DNA of 64,000 nt from Taxawa tesnikishii (nom. ined.) (GCA_030247885.1 JAPDRO010000007.1:937501-1001500), one strand, 5' to 3'; shown: positions 1 through 11,989, numbered from the stretch's first letter. Translations and numbers: made by a program. Notes: generated from the sequence alone by a model not told the origin.

Positions 1-629
1 CGCGATTCCACTTCGTTTCCGTATCTTGAGTAAGGTTTCCTTGTCTCTCTATAGCCCGCAAATCGAATCGAACATGAACGACATACACCACTCATTCTGC
101 TCACCCCGCATCAGCAAGCAAGTGCAAATAGAGTACGTACTAGTGGCCAGAACGGTCTTGAGCTCGTCAACCGCCATCTGCAGCACGATTCTAAGTTTTG
201 CACTAATGTAGCAGTCAGGTACGGGAGTTATTGCCAGATTCGTACCCTTGATTTCGGAGCGTGTGCTCTTCCGAAGCATGGATAGAACTTATGCATAACT
301 CAACAAGTGGATAGCACATGATGGGCTCCGGTTTGCATGTCTCAGCCCTGTGCCGAACCACGAGTGAGAGGCAGGTTCACGAGCAAACCATGGAATCTGC
401 AATAGCGAGGCGGTTAGGCTCGGGTAAAGGAGGGACGTAGATGGTGTTTGAAGATGTATCAATTGCAACTGAAGTCAGCTGATTGAGCTGCTTACGATCT
501 GTCAACAGAAACTGAAGAAGAGATAAACAACAACAAGAAGCTGGCTCGTCAAACGTGAATGGCCAGAAAGACCTGTCAACCATAACCCAACGACAATGCC
601 CGAACGCCCGCTTGCTGGAGAGACATGAA
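1..629. other. Intergenic, no gene recognised
   Basis: No reading frame here shows family features or a plausible exon structure. The right end is the 3' flank of the P450 gene, which is transcribed leftwards. Confidence 0.5.
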
Positions 630-2215
630 TCACTCAACCAAAGACTTTCGCCTTCTCTTGATCTTCACTTGCAGCTCGCTCAAATGCAGGTTGTTCCACT
701 CGTGCCTCTCGGGCACGAACCCGGGCTTAGCGAGCTCGAAATCGTACCGATGCAGCATGCTCGCCAGCGCCACTGTCTGCTCGAGGTACGAGATGTTCCT
801 GCCGATGCAGCCTCTCGCGCCAGCGCTGAAAGCGACGAAGTACGGTCCAAGCTCCTTGCCAGCCTCGCCGAGCCAGCGCTCTGGGTCGTACTTTTCGGGT
901 TCCGGAAAGACTTGCTCATCGCGGTGGGCGACGTAGGCGGGAATGGAGACAGTGACGCCGCCGGGGACGTACTCGCCGAGAATGAGTGCTCCCTCGGGGG
1001 CGTGGCGCGCGTAAGGCCGTGCGAGGTTGGCGGGAACACACGCATTGATTCATCGAGACAAGCACGGAGGTATGGCAGGTACTTGACTTTCTCGTAGGGA
1101 GCGACGATCTCGTCGTCTTCGAGAACGGAGTCGATCTCTTCGCGAAGTTTGGCCATGCAAGCAGGGTTCTTGAGCAGCTGGTACATGACGTTGGCGATGG
1201 CGATGGCGGTTGTGACGCTGCCAGCGTTCATCATGATGGACACTTCCGCGACAATTTCGCCCCACTCGAGGTTGTGTGGGATACCGTTCTTGTCGTGCAT
1301 CAACGCCTCGAAGAAGTCGTCGAGCTTCTCGCCCGCCTCGTAGCGCTTGAAACGCTCCCTGGACAGGTGCAGCACGATACCTTCCCAGTTCTTGTCAAGC
1401 TTCCAGAGATTGCGGAAGTAGGGCGAGATCAGGCCAGTAAGCTTCTTGACTTGTTGGTAGTAGTCGTAGGTGAGGCCCACGATCGAGTTGGCGCGTGAGT
1501 TGGCGTACAGACCTTCTCTGTAGTTGACCTCCCACTGCGTTCCATCTGGCTTCTCTGCGATGCACCGGTCACTTCCAGCGTCGAGGAAGCCTAGTCGATG
1601 GCTAAGTCCGATGTCTGCGATCGCGTCCAGGCTGAAGAAGTTGGCCCACTCCTTGTAGTTGACTTCCTCGTTCGGTCCGCACCGCTTGTCGAATTGGGCA
1701 ATCATCCGTAGAGTCTTGTCGGCGACCTTGAACTCCCACTCCTCGAGGTTTTTCAAAGCGTAAGCTGAGGAAAGGACCTTGCGCTTACGAGCATGATCCT
1801 TCTTGTCAACAACATCGGCAAGATGGAAGTGTGTTCCAGCGGTGACTGAGTATTGGTCGTCCTTGGTGCACTTTGTGTTGTGTCCGTAAATGTCCTGCGC
1901 AGCCAATTGGTCCGCTGTTCACAACACTTGGTACGATGGACTTACCTTGATAGCTTTTGTGTCACCGTACGAGAGAGCATTTGGCCCGATACGGAGCACA
2001 GGGTAGCCCTGCTTGTGCAACTCGTAGAGTCTCTTTGACCGGAAACCTTTGTATGAAAGGATCATCTGAGACAGATTGGTCATTCCCGCAAACCAGTCCA
2101 TTGCGGGATACCTTCGCAGTCCCTTGGGATCTTTGAAGTAGTGGTACAGGCAGTTTCCCACCAAGAACATGACAGCCGAAAGGGCCGCGGCGGCCCCAAA
2201 GGCGTAGCCGTACAT
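630..2215 (-). CDS. Cytochrome P450 monooxygenase
   Basis: A membrane-anchored haem monooxygenase that should oxidise small lipophilic substrates at the ER with a P450 reductase. Seen: an N-terminal hydrophobic anchor (residues about 3-25), an I-helix region (MMNAGSVTTA), the K-helix (CLDESMRVFPP, with the ExxR motif) and the haem-binding loop FSAGARGCIGRN near the C-terminus. Exon 1 is 1946-2215. A 51-bp GT-AG intron (1895-1945) precedes exon 2 (630-1894). The product is about 511 aa, normal for the family. The frame breaks at a G run (996-1000 on the plus strand): before it the protein reads ..GLTRATPP, after it EGALILGEYVPGG.., and one added base joins them. This is either an assembly error or a recent lesion. 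The substrate cannot be told; benzoate hydroxylase-like or pisatin demethylase-like clans are possible. Confidence 0.9.
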
Positions 2216-3439
2216 CCTGCCGACAGGAGTTGCGAAAGAAGAAGTGGATCAAAGATAGGCTTGAGAAGTGAACTGAGTGTTTGTGCTTGTCTGATTGAAA
2301 AAGTTCAGGAGGGCAATGAAGTATCAATAAGTATGGCCCTCACGCCCACGCTTTTTCACAGGACAACGGCAGTCTGGAAGCTAGTGAACGAGCTCCGAAG
2401 AGGGAATGCATGTCCGTCCTCGTAAACCCACCAGGGCCGCCAAGAAGAAGTTCAACGACTTACTATGATCTACGGTGCCGTATGGCTCCCGTAGGCACTC
2501 GCAGCCCCAGAGCCCACGGCTCAGCCAAACCTTCTTCGCGAGCAGAGATCTTGACCCCTCCTAAGGGGGTTGCGGGGCCCCACCATGAATCGAGCGTTGT
2601 GCACTGTTCTTCTTTCGCGCGAACAGAGCGATGGCGGGGTGATTTGGATGTGATGTGCTTCGGGCAATTCTGGACGAATGTGGAAGTACGCCCCGAGAAA
2701 CTACTCAAGGGGTCGCAGAAAAGTCTCATCACCCCTCCCCGAATGGCGCATGCGTTTGATGGAGTGACCTGCATAGGCGTTCCGTCAACACGGTGGCTTG
2801 CGTCGTGGACGACTGCTTGTCTGGCAACCACTCCAACCGTGCTATTTTTCCCTCTTTGACCGATCGCGGGTCTCTAGAAGTTTCGGCACATGGCAACCGA
2901 CATGGTATAAAGCGTGTCATCGAAACGCGCGGCTGCCCGATGTTCTTGCCTTGCGCGCTTCGAGAATGCTGTCGAGACGAAAGAAGTAACGAATGCGGTT
3001 GTGGTAAGTGGCAAGGGTGCGCATGCACAGCACAGGCCATCGTAGGGAATGGAGAAGTTGCTGCGCGCAAACTTCTGCCTTCTAATGTACTGTACTGCGC
3101 AACACCCACCGCTGAGATAGACCCGGCACAAACATACCAGCTAAGCCCTTACTTTGCGAGAAGTTTCACAACATGAATGCCTTAACGAAGAGGAAAGGCA
3201 GTTTCAGCGAGTCTCAAGAGTTCAGGTGATATAGAATGTTCATCAATCGTCATCAGCAGCCAATCTGCAGGGAGAATGTCTGGACAGATGTGTGACAAAA
3301 AAACCAACTGGTCATGCAGTATAGTACAGTCGTCCATTTGAATCCCAAGAACTCCACTTCCAATCCATACGCCGAACCAGTGCCGCGCTGTCCTCGCTCA
3401 ATCATGCCCAGAAACGACTAAATTCATCCGCTGAACGTA
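2216..3439. other. Intergenic, no gene recognised
   Basis: This is the upstream side of the P450 gene and the 3' side of the membrane-protein gene. Reading frames of 120-150 codons exist on both strands between 2410 and 3180, but they overlap one another and lack domain features. I call no gene. Confidence 0.45.
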
Positions 3440-4407
3440 CTATGATGCATTATCCTGCTTCTCCTTGTCTTCGCCCCACCTCTCATGCTCAATCCTCAAA
3501 CACCTCTGCACCCATGGGACCGTAATAGCAGCCCAGATAGCGGCCCAGACGAAAGGAGCAAACCATCCGACAACATAGGCAGCGTCTTTCTCCAGGGTAA
3601 AGACAAGCACGGTTGTCAGGACAGCCATGGCGTTTGACCCGAAAGCCCAGAAGAGCGCGACACGGTGAACCATCTGTCTGAACAGCTTGCTTGCTTGATA
3701 TCGCGCGTTCAATCTTTCTCTGAACTCTGTTCCTCCGGATCCATCGACGGCAACGACATCCTCAATGATGTTGTAGATCCCTGGACGTAGCTGAGCGCCC
3801 TTTGGTAGAGACGAGATACGGACAGGAGACGGGACTTTGAAGTAACGCAGGGTGTCGATGATAAGGAGCTCGACACCGAAAGCGTAGAGCAGTGTCGCAA
3901 GCGGCATACTGAGAAGACGGATTGGCGGGTTCTCCGGGCAAGAGCCGACGATCAGTTCGATCATGATGATGATCCATGCGAACGAATAGTTCCAGTGGAA
4001 CCAATCCAGCTGGGATATATCAGCATCGCGGTAACGCATGGCTCAGCACTTTGCACTCTTACATAAGCCCTCCTCGCGCCCATTACGCGACATGTGCTTC
4101 CCTTTTTCCACAGGCGCCAGAAACGGACAAAGTACTCCAATATGCTGATACCGCCTATTGCTGCTGTGACGATGCTGAAGACGACGTTGGGCGACAAGTC
4201 GGTGCCGTACCACAAGCCGAAGTACAAGGCTATCGGAGTAAGGGAGGAATCGATGAGGACGAAGGACCAGAAGTACACCATCGCTCGGATCCTGGATTTG
4301 GTGCGCAGGGTGTACTCGAGAGGAGGAGGTACGTCGGCAGCCGAGCCATGATGCGGGTCCCTCTGTATGGCAATAGAGGGTCGGTGAGGTGCTTGAAGGG
4401 CAGACAT
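3440..4407 (-). CDS. Multi-pass membrane protein, unknown function
   Basis: Two exons (4063-4407 and 3440-4009) joined by a 53-bp phase-0 GT-AG intron (4010-4062, donor GTAAGA) give 304 aa. Hydrophobic stretches are seen at about residues 42-62 (MVYFWSFVLIDSSLTPIALYFG), 70-90, 123-140 (FAWIIIMIELIVG), 148-165, 250-270 and 275-295, so about six membrane spans are likely. The N-terminal 35 residues and the last 15 are charged and polar. I recognise no catalytic motif and no transporter signature. It resembles the many lineage-specific integral membrane proteins of filamentous ascomycetes. The lipase gene upstream is divergent and 607 bp away; nothing shows that the two are linked in function. 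Confidence 0.7.
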
Positions 4408-5014
4408 GGTGGAATGTATAGAGGAAGCTGTATGTTCTTTGTTATCGTGACTGCGAAATGAATGTCAGCTATTGCCCCTTGACCTCGAACCCATGGCCCC
4501 ACGCGTAAGGCGCTTCGGGGATGTATTGCTGGGGTTGCCATACCTGCACAATCAGTCCTAGAGGCATCGAAGAAAAGGGGGCTCCACGGGTTGAATGATG
4601 TGGAGCGCTCAGGTAGGGGAGCGGTATTGAAAATGTGTAAGAGTAATCGACGGCAGTAACAGTAGGCAGTGGATAGACGGTCTGGGTTCGAGGCAAAGTA
4701 GGCACACGCGGCAGGAGTGGAGGCTTGAAAGGTTAACTGTGGGGGTGAAACTCAATGACGACGGTGATGACATTCTGAGGGTCGCGAGCCGCGAGCCGCA
4801 CGCCGCGAACGTAGGCCAAGTAGCCTATATTGAGCCGCCAAGCCAACCAAGTCAACCAAGCCAACTAAGCCACGTCCGTCATCCGGCAACCCTCAACCCA
4901 TCTTCCCGGCCCTTTCTTATACACCTTGTCCGACTATACACCTAACCGTCATTGCTTACTCGCCGGCGCGCGTCACGCTGATGATTATGTGAAGTCCATA
5001 CCGCAACTGAAGCC
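4408..5014. other. Divergent intergenic region between membrane protein and lipase
   Basis: Must hold the promoters of both flanking genes. A short imperfect tandem repeat of CCAACCAAGT-like units lies at about 4835-4870. No known regulatory site is clear. Confidence 0.4.
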
Positions 5015-6283
5015 ATGCGCTTCCTACTGACACTACCAACCCTCATCTGCAGCCTGGGCGCCGCCCTACCAACCGAGCAGCTCCCCTCCTCCGCCATGCC
5101 CACACCAATCGGACCGTTTCGGCAGCTCTGTTCAGCGAGCTGGAGGAGCTGGCCCGTATCGTGGACATCTCGTACTGCGTGGGCCTTGCCGGCATCGGTA
5201 TCTCTAAGCCCTTCAGATGCCTGAGTCGCTGTTCCGACTTTCCTGCCTTTGAGCTGGTCAAGGTAAGCCCTATCAGTGCCGTTAGGTCTACAGGTTATTG
5301 GACGCTGACAGTTCCAGACCTGGAACACAGGCCAGCTACTTTCGGACTCGTGCGGCTACATCGCTGTTGACCATTCCGCGACCGCGCCGAGGATCATAGT
5401 CGCTTTCCGTGGCACATATTCAATTGCAAACACTGTAGTAGACCTGTCGACTGTACCCCAGGAGTATGTACCCTATCCGGGCGACCCTGGCGGAAGTACG
5501 GACGCCGACAGCACCCCGAAGTGCAACAACTGCACAGTCCATACAGGATTCTACAGCTCGTGGAAAGTCACTTCATCAGAAATCATCCCGCATCTTGAAG
5601 CAGCCATTGCCACATATCCGGAATACCAAGTCATGCTTGTGGGCCACTCACTTGGCGGCGCCGTCGCTGCACTTGCTGGACTTGACTTTCTGTCTCGTGG
5701 CTGGAACCCCGTCGTTACAACCTTTGGCGAACCCAGAATCGGGAATCAAGCGTTAGTGGAGTATATCGACGCCCGCTTTAACCTCACATGGCAATCAGCA
5801 GCGATCTCTGCAGATGCTCTTTATGAATACGAGCGTGGGCTGAACTACCGCCGTGTAACTCATGTGGATGACCCTGTCCCTCTGCTTCCGCTGTCAGAAT
5901 GGGGCTACCGCATGCACGCCGGCGAAATCTTCATCACTAAGGCTGCTCTTTCCCCAGATATCAAGGACCTGAAGCACTGTTATGGCGATTTAGACCAAAA
6001 GTGTATTGCGGGGCAGGACAAGACTGCAGCCTCCACGCCAACAGGCTTGTCAGTCAGCGACACGGTCAGAGAAGCCGGTTTGTGGGAGCAAACACGGGGT
6101 TCATGGACCGTTCCGGCACGCTACAAGCTGTGGCAGTTGTTCTTCGCTCACAGGGACTATTTCTGGCGTCTCGGCCTGTGCGTACCTGGTGGAGATCCTT
6201 GGGACTGGAACAGAGGGCCATATGCGCCTCCCCTTGCCGGGTTGGATGAGTTCGATGCGGATGATGCCAGCACCATGATTTGA
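5015..6283 (+). CDS. Secreted class 3 lipase
   Basis: An extracellular triacylglycerol lipase or feruloyl-esterase-like serine hydrolase. Seen: a signal peptide (MRFLLTLPTLICSLGAALP), the core start ELEELARIVDISYCVG, the oxyanion region IIVAFRGTYS, the nucleophile elbow GHSLGG (Ser at about 5649), the catalytic Asp region THVDDPVP and a His near the end (AHRDYFWRLGLC). Exon 1 is 5015-5262, a 55-bp phase-0 intron spans 5263-5317, and exon 2 is 5318-6283; about 404 aa. The signal peptide and the lipase core are in different frames and meet at about 5111-5121. No intron can explain this (no usable GT donor), and one added base restores the frame. The start is chosen because it gives a perfect signal peptide. 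Confidence 0.9.
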
Positions 6284-8372
6284 GGAGGAGTGTGGCTAAC
6301 TAATATTTTTCTCAAAGAGAAAGAGCTCTACGTAATTCCTGGTATCATCTCGCATATTCGTATGCTCTTGTTGTACATGTTTTCCTCAGTTGGAGATGAT
6401 CATCGGCTTTGCGTCGACGTTGGATACAACGCAGGGATGTCGACCATTGTAAGGGCCGGAAAACCGCAGCGAGTCTGCTGTACCATTTACACGCGACCAC
6501 CTTGTTCTTACTCGATATTGGCTCTTTTTAAGTAATTACGATGTCCGGATCTCTGCTCAGAGCAGAGCAGCTCAGCGTCCGGGTCAACGAGACGTGCCAC
6601 CATTGCAGATGACATAGAAAAGGGGACCTTTCGCTGGTTCGATGATTACCAAGATTCTGACGGAATACGATCCGATGAAGAAGAGTGCGAGCAACGCGGC
6701 CCCATATCGTGTGAGTGGTAATCTCGCTTGGTGCTTCGTTTGCTCTACCAGCTCCCTCCACCTCCAGCGCAGCAGAAGCATACTTTGCAGACTCTGGCAA
6801 GAAGTTGCGAACGGCCGGCAACAGGAGACCTAGAAGTTCGACAAAGAAAGCGACGCAAGCCCGCAGCAGAGAAACTCACAAAGTGAACCGCCGTTCTTCG
6901 TGCGAAATGCGCAACAAGCGGCTCCGTGCACCGTACCGATCCCAGTGATCCCGGACGGTATCCTACGAAGCCCGGCGAGCCATTCTCGCTATCGGAACAC
7001 CGCTTCGACCGCCCTTCCATTCAACAGACACATTACTGGAACGCTTCCCAGAACGGTTCCGTTGGCCTCGTGAATCCAGGTGAACAGCTACGCGTTCCAT
7101 CAATCTGAAAAAACAGCAACCTCCTCCTCCTCCTCCTCTATGCCCACACCACCCCAAGATAACGACAACGACATCCCCTTGGGACTCACATCGAGCTCTC
7201 TCCGCAGGGCCTAAAGGCCCCCGCCTGCGGGAACCCAAACGGGCGTCACGGGGTTCGCACGTACCGCGGGGCCCACGATTTCCTTTGTGAAAGCTGCGGC
7301 GTGCTGGAGCAGAGAACCGAAAGATGCAAGCATAGGCAAAATGATTGAAGTCTCTGCTTGACGAAGGGACCGAGGCGGGCATCCCCCCCCCCCCCCCCAA
7401 TGGAAGCGCCCATCGGACTTTCGGATCGAACGATCCACTGACTGGCTCGGATGCAGGGCGACAAAGGGGCTGGTTTGAAAAGCCCGAGGGCCCTGGGACG
7501 TTAGACCCGCGTTTCGTGACGACTCGAAACCCCCTCCTTCGTCTTGCCGGCTCGTGCGCGAGAAAGTCCAGAGGCACGGTTGGCTGGCCCGGACGTGACA
7601 TGGTGATGGGATTCAGGGTGTGGTGAAACAATGTCGACGGCGCGGAGGCGGTGGTGGTATCGTGCGCCGGGGACAATGATACCGAAGGGGCCTCTGACAC
7701 TGCAGACTGAAGCCGAAGGCAAGGGAAATGAAAAAGCTGAGGTGGAAAGAGCAAAGATGGCGCTGGTCAACTAGTGAAGAAGAAGTACTGCTGACCTTGC
7801 GAGAAGGCTTCGTAGAACACCCTTCGAAATCGGCCCGCTGACTGTGGGTTGGTCCCTTACCAACTTCTTGACGGGTATATCTCGCAACTATCAAGGTGGG
7901 AACGACATTTGGAAATCTATATATGGGTGTGGGCGTTGTTGCCAGAAGAAAAGCGTATTTGCAGACCTCCCGATAGAGTTTTCGTCCCAACCTCGGAGAG
8001 CAACACTTTTTGACCCTCCATACACCGCTTCGTTGCGCGACGGAAGACACTTCATTATTGGGGTCAGCCAACAACAACAACAACATCAGTACTGAGTCGA
8101 AGGTACCGTCTTGCTAGACTTGTTGATACAAATGTTACACTCGCATACGTCAGACGATTCCCTCGCAGCCCAGCTAAGGATTCAAAAATAAACCCAACGG
8201 CGCCCAGCCATGCAGCTTTTGTGTAACCCAGAGCAGTTCTGACACGGCCTGTATCTTACAGCGTTCCTGCATCCACTTCACGCTTCTCTTAAATCTTCCC
8301 CAATTGCCAAACCCCCTGCTCTTCTCCGGCCGTAGGTGCATTGCACGATGTTGTCGAACAGACGACAGGCCA
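6284..8372. other. Long intergenic region, no gene recognised
   Basis: About 2.1 kb without recognisable genes. The longest reading frame (6963-7754, minus, 263 codons) runs through a poly-G/poly-C tract and low-complexity Gly/Arg/Pro sequence, so I do not call it. It holds the 3' flanks of the lipase gene and of the mS42 gene. Confidence 0.45.
7383..7398. repeat. Poly-C homopolymer tract
   Basis: Sixteen consecutive C residues. The length is likely unreliable in any assembly. Confidence 0.9.
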
Positions 8373-9454
8373 TCATTGGAACTCAGATGAACGGACGCCC
8401 GAGCCGCTCATGGTCCTCCTCTTGGCATCCGGTGGCGTCCTTCTGTCGACGGTGCCCCAGTCAATACATTCCCACCAGTTGTTCAAGTACCGCCTCTTGC
8501 CCTCGACGGTGTAGTCGGTCAGATAGACATGCTCCCACGTATTAACGCACAAAACCGGGTCCACCCTCGCAGCACCAGGGGGTAAGCCGCAGCCTCCTGA
8601 CCGCTCCGGCTGGAAGAACCAAAGATACCGGGAGCGTTTTGGATGGTGTTGTGTTGCGCTTGCATCCTGTACATGGCCTGGGCGCCAGTGGTCGCGTTTT
8701 GAGTGTTCATGTCCACACCCTGTTGTCTGTATCCGGCCTCGGAGAATGGAGTGCCGGCGTTGTAGGTTGTGAGGATGCGCCAGCCGGCGCTCCTGGCGTT
8801 GCCGCCACCTGGAGTGCTGGACCATACCAGCCAGACGAAACCGGGTCCGAACATGGCGGCTGCGGTGTCGAGCAGTGTCTGTTTGAGATTGTCGATGGAG
8901 CCGAACCCTTTCTCGAGCGACGTGGCCAAAGTGTCGTAGTTGTTGAGGGCCTGTGCCTCTGGGGAGGGAGAGAGTGAGTCGAAGAAAAAGTAGTTGTTGA
9001 AGGCCATGCTGGCGTGGTTGAAAAGGGAGGCGGTAGTGGGGGAGCGGGCATGCTGGAAAACGAGTGCTTTCGTTGATGCTTTTTCCTCAGGAAAACCTGG
9101 CAAGGACAATTGTAAGTATGCGCGAATGTTGGATGTGAGGACGGAATAGGCGTGCCTGCTGTGATGATGTTCAAACGCTTAACCACCATTCCTTGATAAC
9201 GCGTCCACGCAACGTCGTAGGCCTCGCGACTGAGGAAGTTGGGCACTCCATGTTGGGCGAAGGTATCGGCATGGGAAAGGACAGGCACCTGGTGCAGGCG
9301 TCTTCGCGAGTTTTGAGATATCCTTGACTGCGGTCGACCATTAGCTTCTCCTGAATTGCGGGCACGAAGTGCTGATTCGGGCGCGTACAGCGAGTGCACA
9401 CTCCGTGAGAGGCTTCAAGGCGCTCGATGGCCTTGTTATCCGTTGTAACAACAT
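8373..9454 (-). CDS. RSM26: Mitochondrial small ribosomal subunit protein mS42/mS43 (SOD fold)
   Basis: A mitoribosome small-subunit protein derived from Fe/Mn superoxide dismutase. Seen: an N-terminal mitochondrial presequence rich in Arg/Ser/Leu (MLLQRITRPSSALKPL), then LHQVPVLSHADTFAQHGVP, the helix FNHASMAFNNYFFFDSL, and the C-terminal region CVNTWEHVYLTDYTVEGKRR with LNNWWECIDW. Exons are 9389-9454, 9156-9327 and 8373-9096. Intron 1 (9328-9388, 61 bp) is GT-AG with GCTAATG as branch site. Intron 2 (9097-9155, 59 bp) has a GC donor (AG/GCACGC). The frame breaks at CCC 8564-8566, and one added base gives a 320-aa protein. The gene is divergent from PUP3. The choice between mS42 (Rsm26) and its paralogue mS43 (Mrp1) is uncertain. 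Confidence 0.85.
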
Positions 9455-9715
9455 TGCTTGCTTGATGTGCTTGTAGAGCAGGATTATGTCTCTTCCGAGT
9501 AGACAAAGTCCCCCGACGGCAAGTTCCGCAATATGGCTTCGTCGCGATAGCTCCAGCTCTCGCGTCACCTGCAGTTGCCTGGTTCCATCAAACAGCTATC
9601 ATCATCTCTGCGCGCCACAAACACTGCTCTACCCTCACACAACTTCCAGGACCTTTTCGGAAACATCTCACAGCTTATCCCTGAATTGAGAACCTGACAC
9701 AACGCCGTACACAAC
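9455..9715. promoter_or_regulatory. Shared divergent promoter of mS42 and PUP3
   Basis: Only 261 bp separate the two start codons, so the promoters must overlap. I looked for the yeast proteasome control element (GGTGGCAAA or its complement) and did not see it. Confidence 0.5.
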
Positions 9716-10538
9716 ATGGTAAGCTCGTCTTTCAACGACCATCAGCAGCAGCAATCCCGCTAACCACTCGCCAGTCCAACCCCTTCTCCATAAGTACACC
9801 ACCCCCTCGCTCCCCTTCCATGCCAGTCTAACAAGCATCCCACAGACGGCGGCGCCTGCGTGGCGATGGTGGGCAAGGACTGCGTTGCAATTGCATGCGA
9901 CCTCCGACTGGGCATGCAGGCCTTGACCGTCTCCAACAACTTCCCCAAGATCTTCCAGTACGGCGACGTCTTCCTGGGCCTGACCGGCCTCGCGACCGAC
10001 GTGTCGACCGTGTCGGAGCTCTTCCGGTACAAGGTAAACATGTACCGCCTGCGCGAGGAGCGCCAGATAAGCCCGCAGACCATGGCCAACTTGGTCAGCA
10101 GCTCGCTGTACGAGCGCCGCTTCGGCCCCTACTTTGTCAGCCCCGTGATTGCGGGAATCAACCACACGACGGGGAAGCCGTTCATTTGCGGCTTCGACAG
10201 CATCGGATGCATCGACTTCGCAAAGGATTTCATCGTCAGCGGGACCGCGAGCGATCAGCTGTTCGGAACGTGCGAGGGTCTGTGGGAGCCGGATCTGGTA
10301 TGTTGTGGCCTTTTTTCTTCTTCTTTCTTTTTCGGAAACGGTGTTGGGATGGAGTGAGTAGTCGGGTTTTGGCTGACGGAAAATTGGGGGACAGGGACCG
10401 GAGGACCTCTTCGAGACTATCTCGCAGGCGCTCCTGAATGCCGTCGACAGGGATGCCCTCTCGGGCTGGGGCGCGCACGTCTACATCATAGAGAAGGAAA
10501 AGGTCACCAAGCGGTTACTCAAGGGCAGACAGGACTAG
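9716..10538 (+). CDS. PUP3: 20S proteasome subunit beta3
   Basis: A non-catalytic beta-ring subunit of the 20S proteasome core. The spliced protein is 205 aa, exactly the usual length: [20 protein letters not shown].., then [42 protein letters not shown] and a C-terminal RLLKGRQD. The gene has four coding exons: 9716-9718 (the ATG alone), 9775-9793 (a 19-nt micro-exon coding SNPFSI plus one base), 9846-10297 and 10395-10538. Introns are 56, 52 and 97 bp, all GT-AG. The N-terminal exons are supported by the family motif SxNGGACVAM, which is produced only by this splicing. No catalytic N-terminal Thr is expected in beta3. It lies next to mS42 (divergent) and near PRE10 and PRE2. Its 3' flank carries a sequence also found after PRE2. 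Confidence 0.96.
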
Positions 10539-10540
10539 AG

Positions 10541-10690
10541 TCTCACACTTCCCCACCCCCGAAACGAAGCCCTTCCCGGTAGCACCACCTGTCTTTTAGT
10601 GGGGCCACTCGGTGATTTAACACGAAGGTATAGCCTGGCTATACACGTGCGGAGATTGCGTCTAGGGCGGAAGTGGACATCATACTGGAC
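10541..10690 (+). repeat. Proteasome-gene 3' element, copy A
   Basis: Starts 2 nt after the PUP3 stop and matches 15040-15200 (minus) over its whole length. Best-kept blocks: CACCACCTGTCTT, then GCGGAGA..TCTAGGGCGGAAGTGGA and ATACTGGAC. In the last 42 nt I count 36 identities by eye. The orientation relative to the gene is the same in both copies. It may be a 3'-UTR element, a dispersed repeat or the relic of a local duplication. Confidence 0.7.
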
Positions 10691-11129
10691 TCGAGGGATG
10701 GAGGCGGAGGCATGAACATCTGGGCAGGCTTGGCACAACAAGGCTCCACTTCGACGAGCAGGTTAGATTCTGTATAATAGGCATGGCATTGCATGAGGCG
10801 CTGGTGGCGTTTTGCTGAGCCAAACGCTCGCAGGGAGTGAACGGAACAACGAATTGACAGTTATTTGTGATTGATCGCTTCGCTTGCAATCTCAACACCG
10901 TCCGACTCGAAAGCTGCAAGAGAGATGACGCATGAACGCGCTCAGTCAATGGACGGAATGAAAGTCTCATCCTGGTACAGTCGTTCGTGGTATCTCTATC
11001 AGCCCGCCTTATGCGCTCAATGACTATAAGTCAGCGACTTCTATGCGCCCGCACAATCCGTATTGTGATGCCCAGATGTGCCCCTCCGTTCCACCGGCCG
11101 TTCCTCCAGCCTCCGGCAACCATGGGTCC
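10691..11129. other. Intergenic, no gene recognised
   Basis: Lies between the convergent ends of PUP3 and the next gene. Nothing recognised beyond the adjacent copy A. Confidence 0.4.
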
Positions 11130-11989
11130 CTACATGACCATATCATCGTCCAGAGGTCCGTGAACACCCATGAATCTGTTCATCTCCACTTCACGGTTCA
11201 AGCTCTGCAGATGTTCGAAGTGTCTTGCCTGCTGGTAAGCGCCATATGCATCCTCCATCTTCTTCTGCATCTCCTCGGCATGGCTCGGCGCCTGCCACAG
11301 TCCTGTCGATGCCGCGTACACAGGATCGACACGGGCCTGGGCTTGCTGCTCGTAGTCACGTCTTGCCAGCATCTCGTAGCCGGAAGCCATGTACGGCTCC
11401 GTTTCGTTGTTGGTCGGATTCGATGCTCCGTTGGTCTGAGAGAGGATGGATCCTGCCCGTGCTCTTGCTGGTGGTGGAAAGTGCGGCTGGGGTGCGGTGG
11501 AGTCGAGGCCATCCATGGCGATTTCGTGCTGTGAGGTGAGGTCGTCACGCTCGTGCATACGGCGCTCGTAGCGTGCCCTAGCCATCTCCTCTTCCTGTAC
11601 CAGACTAGTCTGGGAGACATCTCGGTTGCCGTACTCCGGGGTGCTATACGCCACAGCTCCAGCAAACGGAGACGCTGAGCGTAGTCGGCGTTGCGAAAGA
11701 GCTGAGCTTGCGACGGGGAGAGCGAGATGGGATCGATATCGTGCTGACGAAGCGTCGACTCGAGGGCACCAAACTCGGCATGCACAGGCTGGGGTGAGGT
11801 TGCAGGTTCGGATGCAGCTTTCGGTACAATGTGGTAATGTCCTGTGTAGTGCTGTGTGATAAATGTCATGGGCTCCTTGTTTAGCTGCTGGAAGGGGAAC
11901 TGTTGGTCTGGGGTGGAGGGGTTTGGCTGGGTGAAGTTCATGTTGCGTGCGAAGAGCTGAGCAAGCTCATCGTGTGCTGTTTGTGACAT
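11130..11989 (-). CDS. Conserved-looking protein of unknown function
   Basis: About 286 aa, single exon. The N-terminal part (MSQTAHDELAQLFARNMNF) is polar. The middle has a compact motif, LSPSQAQLFRNADYAQRLRLLELWRIAPP, that looks like a short helical domain. The C-terminal half is Gln/Ala/Arg-rich with repeated acidic-basic helices (EEEMARARYERRMHERDD; HAEEMQKKMEDAYGAYQQAR), so coiled coil is likely. The frame breaks at GGGG 11638-11641 (plus strand), between ELWRIAP and EYGNRDVSQ; one added base joins the halves. No signal peptide or membrane span. I do not recognise the family, and its place between proteasome genes is not evidence of a shared role. Confidence 0.65.

Noticed and set aside
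6963-7754. 263-codon minus-strand reading frame
   Set aside because: It passes through a 16-base homopolymer and low-complexity Gly/Arg/Pro sequence, with no domain, exon structure or family-like segment.
10535-10741. Similarity of translated peptides (VQY..HFRPR..LR.CI.RL) at 10.6 and 15.1 kb as evidence for a small gene family
   Set aside because: The similarity is at DNA level in two 3' flanks, antisense to the genes, and substitutions are not biased to silent sites. Reported as a shared non-coding element instead.
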